Positions 52,033-59,756 of a stretch of 64,000 nucleotides of DNA are shown one piece after another (positions within the stretch are counted from its first letter, which is position 1; the number at the start of each line of letters is the position of its first letter). The position numbers and the translations under genes were made by a program. Under the pieces are notes generated by a model. The model worked only from the letters and a program-made list of their open reading frames with translations, was not told where the DNA came from and ran no database searches. The stretch comes from Cyclobacteriaceae bacterium (lineage in GTDB: Bacteria; Bacteroidota; Bacteroidia; Cytophagales; Cyclobacteriaceae), in assembly GCA_016787755.1 (NCBI GenBank), contig JAEUUA010000002.1, positions 186,001 through 250,000 of the forward strand. Reading direction: 5' to 3'.

Positions 52033-54431
52033 GTTGGTTGTTGTTTTAATGTTCTTCCTAATAGATTAACGGCTCCTGACGAAAATCCCACCACGGTAAT
52101 ACTGCTTAGCGGCATTAACACAGCAGCGATTAAAGGCGTGAGATGTCCTGTGACTGCAAACCCAATCGCGATTGCATTGTATAGAAATGAGATAGCAAAA
52201 CTTATTTTTAAGACTTGCGTGGAGGCTTTGGCAAGGTTAATGAATTGATTGAGTTTGCTAATTTTATTTCCTTGTAGAATTCCGTCACAAGCAGGGCTGA
52301 AAACACTCGTATCATCGGTAACGGCAATGCCTACATCACTTTGTTGCAGTGCGCCCGAATCGTTCAGGCCATCACCAATCATCAGCACCTTCTTTCCGCT
52401 TTGCTGCAGCTGACGAATAAAGTTCAGTTTATCAAATGGACTTTGATTAAAGTGAAGCTGAACGGAGGAACCAAATAGATTACTCATCTTTTCGTGTTCG
52501 GCTGCATTGTCACCAGAAATCAGTGCAGTACATTTTTTGCCCAGGTGACTCAGCATTGCTTTTACATCATTACGCACAGATGTAGTAATGGAGAAGTATG
52601 CTTTAGGGATTGAGTTGATAGAAACGTAAACATAAGAGGCCTCTGGATTATGCATAGGCGTATGCTGCGTAAACCTTGCTGATCCTATTTTAACGATGTT
52701 GCCATCCACGGTTCCTTGTATTCCTATGCCTGGAAATTCGATGAAATCAGTAGCTGTGGTATTTACTTTAGAACGAATATGATTTGAAAGAATAGTACTC
52801 AATGGGTGCACAGAATAGCCAGAAAGAAGTCTTATATACCCCAACTCTTCATCACTAAGAAATCCTATTAATTGTATCGAAGGTTTCTGGCCTGTTGTTA
52901 CGGTTCCGGTCTTATCAAAAACGACTGAATCAACCTGGGCAAGTTTTTCAATAACAGCCGAGTTCTTTACGTAAAAGTTATGTTGGCCAAAAACGCGTAC
53001 CATATTACCATAAGTAAATGGCGCAGCAAGTGATAGCGCGCATGGACAAGCGACCATCAGCACAGACGTAACCACCAACCACATGTTCGATGAATCTTCC
53101 CCATACCAATAAATACCGGTGGCTATCGCAATTACTAACACAACCCAGGTAAAAGCTCGCGCTACCTGATCAATAATTTTTTGATACCGTTTTTCATCAG
53201 GTTTACTAAAAGCATCATGATTCCAAAGACTGGTAAGTTGGCTTTGTGAAGTTTTCTTTTCGACTTCGAGAAGTATTGGTTTACCGATTAACTTTCCTCC
53301 AGCATAGATGTGATCGCCTACGAAGGCTTTCACTGGCTTTGATTCTCCACTTACAAAACTATAGTCAACATACGCTACCTCACTGAGCAAAACACAATCT
53401 GCTGGAATGATTTCTTCATTTCTAATTCGAATTTTATCTCGGGGTTCTAATTCATAAATGATTACAGGAATCCACCCGTTATCTACTTGCTTGTGAACCG
53501 CTAAAGGAAAGTATGATTTAAAGTCGCGATCGAATGCCAACCCTTGATAAGTTTTGTCTTGAAACCAGCGACCGATTAAAAGAAAGAAAACCAATCCGGT
53601 AAAGGAGTCCATGTAGCCGGGTCCTGTATGGGTTATTATGTCGTAGCTACTCCGCGCAAATAAGGCAATCAATCCAATGGCAATAGGCACATCAATATTT
53701 ATCCGGTATTGCCTGAAACTATTAATGGCAGATAAGAAATAATCCCGGGAACTATAGATTAATACGGGTAGAGCTACTCCTAAATTGAGCCAGGAGAAAA
53801 TACGCATAAGTGCATGGTCGGCCTGATCAATACCAAGGTATTCGGGAAAGCTAAATAACATTACATTACCAAAGCAAAATCCCGCCAAGGCCAACTTCCG
53901 CAACATAGAAGTATCGGACTTAATGACTTTAGTTTCTTTATTGAGATTTATTTTTGGGGAATATCCAATTTGATGTAAGACAGTCGCAAGTTTACCCAGA
54001 CTTATCTGATTTGGCTTAAAGTCAATTCGAACGGTTTTACTTGCAAAGTTGACTTCAGACTTCAAAACTCCTGGGCATAATCGTTGTAAATTTTCCAATA
54101 GCCAAATACATGAAACGCAATGGATGGCAGGAATATAAAATTGGATCCGCGTAAAATCGGCAGAGTCATATTCTACTAGTTCTTTTCGCATCTCTTCTTT
54201 GTCGAGATAGGCATAGGTATCATTACTAGCTTCGTTTATTTTTATGCCTGGTGCAGTATCTAACTCGTAGTATTCACACAATTCATTATCGGATAATATT
54301 TCATAAACTGTTTTGCAACCCAAGCAACAGAATGGTTTATCATTCCTCCACACCGTGTCAACGCAAGGTTGGTTGCAATGGCAACAGACTGAATTGATTT
54401 CAGTGTCCGGATCGAGTATTTCTCTTTGCAT
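52029..54431 (-). CDS. ccoI: Copper-transporting P1B-type ATPase of the cbb3 operon (CcoI)
   Basis: A copper pump of 800 residues that supplies the cbb3 oxidase. The N-terminus has a cysteine-rich metal-binding module (CCHCNQPC, FCCLGC, about 17-42) and an HMA-like domain with HCVSCIW (near 105). Eight membrane helices include the CPC motif (ACPCALSLAAPF). The phosphorylation site is DKTGTVTTG (about 505), and GDGLNDSGALQQSDVG closes the ATPase domain. The extra N-terminal module is typical of the CcoI/FixI/CopA2 group. It follows the tandem universal stress protein gene by 10 bp. Confidence 0.94.
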   Translation of the reverse strand: MQREILDPDTEINSVCCHCNQPCVDTVWRNDKPFCCLGCKTVYEILSDNELCEYYELDTAPGIKINEASNDTYAYLDKEEMRKELVEYDSADFTRIQFYIPAIHCVSCIWLLENLQRLCPGVLKSEVNFASKTVRIDFKPNQISLGKLATVLHQIGYSPKINLNKETKVIKSDTSMLRKLALAGFCFGNVMLFSFPEYLGIDQADHALMRIFSWLNLGVALPVLIYSSRDYFLSAINSFRQYRINIDVPIAIGLIALFARSSYDIITHTGPGYMDSFTGLVFFLLIGRWFQDKTYQGLAFDRDFKSYFPLAVHKQVDNGWIPVIIYELEPRDKIRIRNEEIIPADCVLLSEVAYVDYSFVSGESKPVKAFVGDHIYAGGKLIGKPILLEVEKKTSQSQLTSLWNHDAFSKPDEKRYQKIIDQVARAFTWVVLVIAIATGIYWYGEDSSNMWLVVTSVLMVACPCALSLAAPFTYGNMVRVFGQHNFYVKNSAVIEKLAQVDSVVFDKTGTVTTGQKPSIQLIGFLSDEELGYIRLLSGYSVHPLSTILSNHIRSKVNTTATDFIEFPGIGIQGTVDGNIVKIGSARFTQHTPMHNPEASYVYVSINSIPKAYFSITTSVRNDVKAMLSHLGKKCTALISGDNAAEHEKMSNLFGSSVQLHFNQSPFDKLNFIRQLQQSGKKVLMIGDGLNDSGALQQSDVGIAVTDDTSVFSPACDGILQGNKISKLNQFINLAKASTQVLKISFAISFLYNAIAIGFAVTGHLTPLIAAVLMPLSSITVVGFSSGAVNLLGRTLKQQPT

Positions 54432-54441
54432 GTTTGTGAAC

Positions 54442-55281
54442 TTACTCTTTGTCTAAATGATACGTCCAAACAGGGGAGTTTGTATGGTTCACAACATCTT
54501 CGGCCAAACTACCATTCATGATATGGTTCAATCCTTTTCTGCCATGGGTGGCCATGGCAATCAAGTCTCCATTAATGTGGTTGTTAAAAGCAAGAATACC
54601 TTCTTCCTGGCTAAGGTGATTGAATATATGTAATGAATAGTTTTTGAGCATAAAGCGTTTCGCGAACGCATTTAACCGCTTGTTTGTGATGATATCGTTA
54701 GTGAATCCTGTAATGGTATTAATCCACACTACATTAAGGTGTGCCTGAAAAAAGTTCTGCATTGCCTTCACTTTCATGACTAAATCTTCCTGGCCTTCTG
54801 TCTCAAGCGAGTTCGGAAACACAATGTTTTTAATCGTGGTTTTAGGATAATTTTTCACTACGATAACAGGTATGGGGGAAAAGCGCACTATCTTCTCTGC
54901 ATTTGAACCGATGATTATTTCGCGCAATCCGGTAGCTCCATGCGAGCCAAGCATGACAAGATCGAAGAGTTGTTTTTCAATTACGTCAAGTATGCTTGTG
55001 AACATTGAGCCAAATAGAGTTTCAGATGTTATTTCAACACCTGCTATCGCATGCTTATCCATGAGCTTTTTGAACTGCTTCTCAGACTTTTCCTTAAGTT
55101 CTTTTAAAAAATCAGCTTCAAAATTTAGGCCGGGCATAAGCATGGTATCGCTGAGTACCGGTAGCTCGATAACATACACGAGGTGGATACTGCCTTGAGA
55201 TTGTTTAGCTACTTCTAAAGCAAATTTGAATGCCTGGATAGCAGGCTTAGAAAAATCGCAGGGAACCAATATTTTTTTCAT
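54442..55281 (-). CDS. Tandem universal stress protein (UspA x 2), first gene of the cco operon
   Basis: A protein of 279 residues with two UspA domains. Domain 1 (about 1-145): ILVPCDFSKPAIQAFKFALEVA, and the full ATP-binding motif GSHGATGLREIIIGSNAEKI followed by PIPVIVVK. Domain 2 (about 150-279) is more diverged but ends with the same pattern, MATHGRKGLNHIMNGSLAEDV then SPVWTYHLD. It begins the ten-gene cco operon. Two FNR/CRP-like palindromes lie 47-82 bp upstream. Usp proteins linked to anaerobic or micro-oxic regulons are known in other groups. Confidence 0.9.
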   Translation of the reverse strand: MKKILVPCDFSKPAIQAFKFALEVAKQSQGSIHLVYVIELPVLSDTMLMPGLNFEADFLKELKEKSEKQFKKLMDKHAIAGVEITSETLFGSMFTSILDVIEKQLFDLVMLGSHGATGLREIIIGSNAEKIVRFSPIPVIVVKNYPKTTIKNIVFPNSLETEGQEDLVMKVKAMQNFFQAHLNVVWINTITGFTNDIITNKRLNAFAKRFMLKNYSLHIFNHLSQEEGILAFNNHINGDLIAMATHGRKGLNHIMNGSLAEDVVNHTNSPVWTYHLDKE

Positions 55282-55327
55282 GGTAATGCTTTTTTATCAA
55301 AAGTATTGGTCTCTTACCAAGATGCAT

Positions 55328-55363
55328 TTGACGCTGGTCAATGAAAAGAATGACTTATATCAG
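55328..55363. promoter_or_regulatory. Two FNR/CRP-like sites upstream of the cco operon
   Basis: TTGAC-GCTG-GTCAA (55328-55341) is a perfect 14-bp palindrome. ATGAC-TTAT-ATCAG (55350-55363) is a weaker copy. Their centres are 22 bp apart, two helical turns. The near site is 47 bp from the start codon of the first gene. Confidence 0.55.
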
Positions 55364-55512
55364 GATTGCATTAATGTTGGTACAATAGGAACATTTGAGA
55401 TTATAACCATGTCCTATAATTAATCTTTAGCCGAAGCTGTTAGTTGCGTGATCGCGCAATACGAGTGAAATTCAGGAGATGATATTAACTTATGGAATAC
55501 CTCAAAAACAAA

Positions 55513-55541
55513 AATGCTCTCCGAATAAATCGGAGAGCATT
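55513..55541 (-). terminator. Strong terminator after the RRM protein gene
   Basis: AATGCTCTCCGA (55513-55524) pairs perfectly with 55530-55541 around a five-base loop. On the minus strand it runs into TTTTGTTTTTG. Confidence 0.9.
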
Positions 55542-55563
55542 ATAATTTCTTATTTCAAACTGA

Positions 55564-55890
55564 TTAATAATCTTTGTTGAAATCACCTCTACGGAAGCCA
55601 CCACCGCCACCGCGATTGCCACCTCGGCTACCACCGCCACTACCTTCTTCGCGAGGACGGGCTTCATTAACCACAAGGTTTTTTCCCAAAAAGTCGAATC
55701 CGTTTAATTCATTGATAGCATTACGGCCGGCAGTGTCATCGGCCATTTCAATAAATCCAAAGCCACGGCTGCGTTGCGTTACTTTGTCCATGATGATCTT
55801 TGCAGTAGTAACTTCACCGTGCTCGGCAAATAACTGCTTCAATTGTTCCTCAGTTGCTTTCCAGGGAATGTTGGCTACATAAATGTTCAT
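55564..55890 (-). CDS. RRM-domain RNA-binding protein with glycine-rich tail
   Basis: A protein of 108 residues. One RNA recognition motif (about 1-78) has RNP2 IYVANIP at residues 2-8 and RNP1 RGFGFIEM near 43-50. A tail (about 80-108) is rich in Gly and Arg (GGGSRGGNRGGG). This is the small glycine-rich RRM type found in cyanobacteria and Bacteroidota, often cold-induced and acting as an RNA chaperone. A promoter with good -33 and -7 elements lies about 100-140 bp upstream, giving an unusually long leader suited to post-transcriptional control. Confidence 0.94.
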   Translation of the reverse strand: MNIYVANIPWKATEEQLKQLFAEHGEVTTAKIIMDKVTQRSRGFGFIEMADDTAGRNAINELNGFDFLGKNLVVNEARPREEGSGGGSRGGNRGGGGGFRRGDFNKDY

Positions 55891-55999
55891 TTTCTTTTTT
55901 GAAATTAAGTGATAAATGTTCTTGTTAGCTCAATAAAACCTGCCGATAAGATCACGATTAGTGGGGTACTCTCTGGAGGGAATTATTTTATTAACTAAC

Positions 56000-56032
56000 C
56001 AAAGGTAATAGTTTTTTTTAATTATCCTCAAA
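56000..56032 (-). promoter_or_regulatory. Bacteroidota-type promoter of the RRM gene
   Basis: On the minus strand TTTG (56029-56032) and TACCTTTG (56000-56007) are separated by 21 bp, matching the Bacteroidota TTTG / TAnnTTTG consensus. The leader to the start codon at 55890 would be about 100 bases. Confidence 0.6.
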
Positions 56033-56145
56033 AACAGGTCAAATTTAGGCATTTATTAAAAATTCCCGCAATTAAGGATTAATTGGACTTTATTCAGATG
56101 GGAAGGTAATTTTCATAGTGGGTAGCGTACTAAAGGAGGTTAGAC

Positions 56146-56622
56146 TCATTCCTGATAGCCATGTTCCGGTTTAAACTTTTCAAGACTTTTCAGGGCGTTC
56201 TGATTAACCTTATTTCTCAAAAAAGGAGACCAACCCAACAGCATTCCGGGCAAACCGAGCGCCATGCGACTCCAGCGCCACAGGTTAAATTGGTCCTTAT
56301 GATCTAAGATCAATCCATCTTTAAAAGTAAAATTCGCTTTAATCACGTTATCAACCTTACGCCCTGTTTTCGAAAAGGTGTAGGAGGCTTGCCAGTCGCA
56401 ACTACCCTGGGTTTCATTCGCCTTTACATTTGAAAAAGTTAACTTAAAATCTTTCGCATTGAGACACAACATGTGCCACATTGCCTGCACATCTGAACCT
56501 TTCAGTTGTCTGAAAGCGGGGTCGTAGAAAGTTATTTCCCTGTGATAGCAACTTTGCATGGTCAGCCAATCGCGCTGTTGAAAAGCTGTATAGAACTTGG
56601 TGATTAGTTCGGTGTAATTCAT
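56146..56622 (-). CDS. SnoaL/NTF2-like protein
   Basis: A protein of 158 residues with the NTF2-like cone fold: an N-terminal helix (YTELITKFYTAFQQRDWLTMQSCYH), the strand EITFYDPAF, and paired strands (CDWQASYTF, then KVDNVIKANFTFKDGLILDHKDQFNLWRWSRMALG). These small proteins range from ketosteroid isomerase-like enzymes to ligand-binding scaffolds. No catalytic residue set can be fixed. The gene is monocistronic and divergent from the gamma-glutamyltransferase gene. Confidence 0.82.
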   Translation of the reverse strand: MNYTELITKFYTAFQQRDWLTMQSCYHREITFYDPAFRQLKGSDVQAMWHMLCLNAKDFKLTFSNVKANETQGSCDWQASYTFSKTGRKVDNVIKANFTFKDGLILDHKDQFNLWRWSRMALGLPGMLLGWSPFLRNKVNQNALKSLEKFKPEHGYQE

Positions 56623-56762
56623 TGCGTGTTTTAATTAGTTGCCTTACTTTACCCGTAAAGAATCCGTTTATGTAACCATGTTTCCATAAGGCAGCAAAGT
56701 TTTCCCCATTCTTTATTTTCAGGTATCTTAGTTCTCTATTTTATGAAGCTAATCGAAATCAA

Positions 56763-58631
56763 ATGAAAATAAAACAGCTTATCCTCGGAGTAATAGTAGC
56801 AGGCATCAGTTTTCTGGCTACAGGTCAATCGTTTAATAACTTTCCGGTCGCCACCCAAAAACCTCCGTTGCATGGCAAACATTGGATGGCCATTACGGGT
56901 AAGCCACTCGCTGCTACAGCGGGGGCGATGATCTTTACAAAAGGCGGCAATGCCATTGATGCATCCTGTGCCATGCTCGCGGCCACTTGTACTATGTGGG
57001 ATGTACTCAGTTGGGGTGGCGAAACACAGGCGTTAATTTACAATCCGAAAACAAAAAAGGTAATTGCTATCAATGCATTGGGTGTGGCCCCCACAGGGGC
57101 TACTGCCGATTTCTTTAAAGGCAAAGGCATGAACTATCCTCCTGAGTTTGGCCCACTGGCTGCGGTAACTCCCGGCACACCGGGCGGCCTTATGACCATG
57201 TTAGCTGAGTATGGTACCATGAGTTTAAAAGAAGTATTAGCGCCCGCGATGCAATTGGCTTCGGGCTATCCCATTGAAGCACAAACTGCTAACGCGATTG
57301 AGCGTGGTAAAGACCGGATTAAAGAATGGCCTTATTCTAAAAAAGTTTTTTTACCACACTTGGGCGAAAAACGTGAAGCCCCAGATGCGGGCGAGATTTT
57401 TGTTCAAAAAGATTTATTGACAACGCTTCAGAAATTGGTGGATACCGAACAACAAGCATTGAAAAAAGGCAAAAGTAGGAAGGATGCAATATATGCAGCG
57501 TACGATCGCTTTTATAAAGGCGATATCGCAAAAGAAATTGCCCGGGGCACACAGGAACAAGGTGGATTAATCACGGAACAAGATCTTGCCAATTGGAAGG
57601 TTAAGATTGAAGAACCCACGATGACGACCTATCGTGGCATTGATGTGTACAAATTGCAACAATGGACGCAAGGTCCAGCGATGCTTCAAACCTTAAACAT
57701 TCTTGAAAATTTTGATTTGAAAAGTATGGGATATAATTCAACCAAATACATACACACTGTGTATCAGGCAATGAATCTTGCTTTTGCGGATCGTGACTTT
57801 TATTATGGCGACCCGGCTTTCGGTACACCGGCACCTATGAATGGTTTGCTCTCAAAAGAATACGCTAGAGAGCGTATGAAGTTGATCAGCCCTGAAAAGA
57901 ATGATCCTAAGATTGGCCCAGGTGACCCTTATCCGTTTGAAGGAAAGAAAAACCCACATCTGAATATCTTACAAAAGTGGGGCAACAGTCAGTCGGCAAT
58001 ACAAAGAAATACCCTGCACCCCGATCAAAAGTTTTTAGAAGAATTTACGGCAGGGACAACGTCAGTGGAAGCCACCGATGAAGAAGGTTGGGTAGTGTCT
58101 ATCACGCCAAGTGGCGGTTGGGTTCCAGCGTGTATTGCCGGAAATACAGGAGTAGGATTGAGCCAGCGTATGCAATCCTTTGTGCTCGATGCTAATGAAA
58201 ATCCTTTTAATGTAGTAGAGCCCGGTAAACGTCCTCGCGTTACGCTTACGCCAAGTATGGCTTTGAAAGACGGGAAACCATTTCTCTCTTTTGCTAAACA
58301 GGCGGGTGATGAGCAAGATCAATTGTTACTTCAGTTTTTCCTTAACATGGTTGAATTTAATATGACCGTTCAAGAGGCTTGTGAAGCACCTAGTTTCAAA
58401 ACACTACAAATGTTTTCCAGTTTTGGTGCGCATGAAAAAAGTGCTGGTGGATTAATCTTAAATGATCAAATGCCCCCATGGACGCGCAAAGAGCTATCAA
58501 GAATGGGCTATCATTTAAATTATCAGGAGCGGACCAGCGGGCCCATTAATGCAATCTTCTTTGATTGGCAACATGGAAGTTTCTGGGGCGGCTCCAGCAA
58601 CCATGGTGAAGATTATGGGATTGGATGGTGA
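56763..58631 (+). CDS. Gamma-glutamyltransferase family protein
   Basis: A secreted N-terminal nucleophile hydrolase of 622 residues that would cleave and transfer gamma-glutamyl groups of glutathione or related peptides. The signal peptide is about 1-21 (SFLATGQ). The family core is visible: ATAGAMIFTKGGNAIDASCAM near 60, GLMTMLAEYGTMSL, GLITEQDLANWK. The self-cleavage site has the nucleophile at Thr 432 in GTTSVEATDEEGWVVS, which aligns with the TTHYSVVDKDG motif of classical enzymes but lacks the His. The small subunit continues with GNTGVGLSQRM and RPRVTLTPSM. It is monocistronic; a long inverted repeat follows it. Confidence 0.9.
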   Translation: MKIKQLILGVIVAGISFLATGQSFNNFPVATQKPPLHGKHWMAITGKPLAATAGAMIFTKGGNAIDASCAMLAATCTMWDVLSWGGETQALIYNPKTKKVIAINALGVAPTGATADFFKGKGMNYPPEFGPLAAVTPGTPGGLMTMLAEYGTMSLKEVLAPAMQLASGYPIEAQTANAIERGKDRIKEWPYSKKVFLPHLGEKREAPDAGEIFVQKDLLTTLQKLVDTEQQALKKGKSRKDAIYAAYDRFYKGDIAKEIARGTQEQGGLITEQDLANWKVKIEEPTMTTYRGIDVYKLQQWTQGPAMLQTLNILENFDLKSMGYNSTKYIHTVYQAMNLAFADRDFYYGDPAFGTPAPMNGLLSKEYARERMKLISPEKNDPKIGPGDPYPFEGKKNPHLNILQKWGNSQSAIQRNTLHPDQKFLEEFTAGTTSVEATDEEGWVVSITPSGGWVPACIAGNTGVGLSQRMQSFVLDANENPFNVVEPGKRPRVTLTPSMALKDGKPFLSFAKQAGDEQDQLLLQFFLNMVEFNMTVQEACEAPSFKTLQMFSSFGAHEKSAGGLILNDQMPPWTRKELSRMGYHLNYQERTSGPINAIFFDWQHGSFWGGSSNHGEDYGIGW

Positions 58632-58634
58632 TTT

Positions 58635-58768
58635 TAAAAGTAGGCAGTTAGCACTGATGCAGTGGGCAGGAGTAACTTACTGCATACTTAACCCTGAGAG
58701 GTATTGAACCAAAGGAATTTACAGATACTTAGGACAGGATTGAATGCCCTACTGAAAACTGCCTACTT
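58635..58768. repeat. Long inverted-repeat element between convergent genes
   Basis: AAAAGTAGGCAGTT (58635-58648) is repeated as a perfect inverted copy at 58755-58768, about 106 bp apart. Inside, CAGTGGGCA and TGCCCTACTG extend the imperfect pairing. The element fills the gap between the gamma-glutamyltransferase gene and the GIN-domain gene. It could be a folded terminator or a REP/MITE-like intergenic element. Confidence 0.6.
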
Positions 58769-58776
58769 TTTACTTC

Positions 58777-59523
58777 TTAGTACGCTCTATCCACCGACCC
58801 TGATCCATATACTTTCTTATTAAGGGTTTTTGTATTGCCCTTGTGTTTGATCGATCCGCTCCCTAATACAACTGCATCCAGACTGGCCGTGGCAGTAATT
58901 TCGCACGTGCCTGAGCCGCTTATCTTTACTTTGGCACTTTCCAATTCGCAGGAAAAGGCATTCATGCTGCCGCTTCCGCTCATTACAATATCATTGGTTG
59001 TGGCGTAACCTTTTAAGGTAACATTACCCGAGCCACTTATTTCAGTTTTCAGATTGTTGCCTTTTAGGTCTAAGTCAATCCCTCCATTCCCGGAAACGGA
59101 AAGACTCATATAATCTGAAGCAATTGAGTTTTCGGAAATGATTTTACCGCCACCATTTACCTGGAGCTCGTTTATGTTCTTAACACTTACCATCAGTTTC
59201 ATGGTAGGTTTAAGTTTGATGTCATCTATTTTTGCCCAAATACTTTTATTAGGAGTTTCTGGCTTCCGTTCAACATTCACCATCAACACACCATTTTCAA
59301 CTTTCACGGAAGTAAGTTCCCAGATTTCTGTGAGGGCCTCAACAGTAACCTCCTGCTTGTTGGTTTGCTTTACATACACTGTGTAGTTGGAGTTCACATA
59401 AATGCTTTTGAACTCCGGAAGTTCAAGAGTTTTCTTGGTGGTCTGCGCAAATGTGAAGGATGCTATGGAAAGAAGGAATAACGAAACGAGGATGATCGCG
59501 AAGATGTAGTTGATTTTTCTCAT
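58777..59523 (-). CDS. GIN-domain (DUF2807) secreted protein
   Basis: A protein of 248 residues. The signal peptide is about 1-26 (SIASFTFAQ). The rest is a right-handed beta-helix of the DUF2807/GIN type: ELQVNGGGKIISENSIA, SVSGNGGIDLDLKGNNL, EISGSGNVTLKG, VMSGSGSMNAF and ISGSGTCEITA. The same domain ends the PspC protein at 10125. These exported proteins are of unknown function and are common in Bacteroidota. It has its own gene and is convergent with the gamma-glutamyltransferase gene. Confidence 0.9.
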   Translation of the reverse strand: MRKINYIFAIILVSLFLLSIASFTFAQTTKKTLELPEFKSIYVNSNYTVYVKQTNKQEVTVEALTEIWELTSVKVENGVLMVNVERKPETPNKSIWAKIDDIKLKPTMKLMVSVKNINELQVNGGGKIISENSIASDYMSLSVSGNGGIDLDLKGNNLKTEISGSGNVTLKGYATTNDIVMSGSGSMNAFSCELESAKVKISGSGTCEITATASLDAVVLGSGSIKHKGNTKTLNKKVYGSGSVDRAY

Positions 59524-59644
59524 GAGCTAATTTATTAGGAAACCAATCTGCAAAGCTTTATCCACATGATAAAGCCCTGTTTCGATAAAGGTACGGTCTT
59601 AACGGTAAAAAGACTAAACCAGAGTTAAGCATAATCTTTCAATG

Positions 59645-59746
59645 TTATTTTTTCTTGAAAATATAACGAAATACAAATACGAATATGGCCAATCCTACAC
59701 AAATGAAGAAGAATACAGCCGGGGTGATCAGTTTTGTAGCATGCAT
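59645..59746 (-). CDS. Tiny single-helix membrane protein
   Basis: A protein of 33 residues from ATG 59746 (MHATKLITPAVFFFICVGLAIFVF) ending RYIFKKK. One hydrophobic helix covers about 8-27, followed by a basic tail, the positive-inside pattern. It lies 10 bp downstream of the ComEA-like gene on the same strand, so it is likely the last gene of that operon. An upstream in-frame ATG (59830) would overlap the preceding gene and is less likely. The function is unknown. Confidence 0.5.
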   Translation of the reverse strand: MHATKLITPAVFFFICVGLAIFVFVFRYIFKKK

Positions 59747-59756
59747 GTTTTTGTAG

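Noticed and set aside
55574..55882. 102-codon plus-strand ORF with a Pro/Arg-rich start
   Set aside because: It is antisense to the RRM protein; the Pro-rich part mirrors the Gly-rich tail.
59556..59576. GCTTTAT...ATAAAGC hairpin upstream of the GIN-domain gene
   Set aside because: It is a 7-bp stem without a following T tract and sits upstream of the gene, so it is not a terminator; nothing else supports a function.
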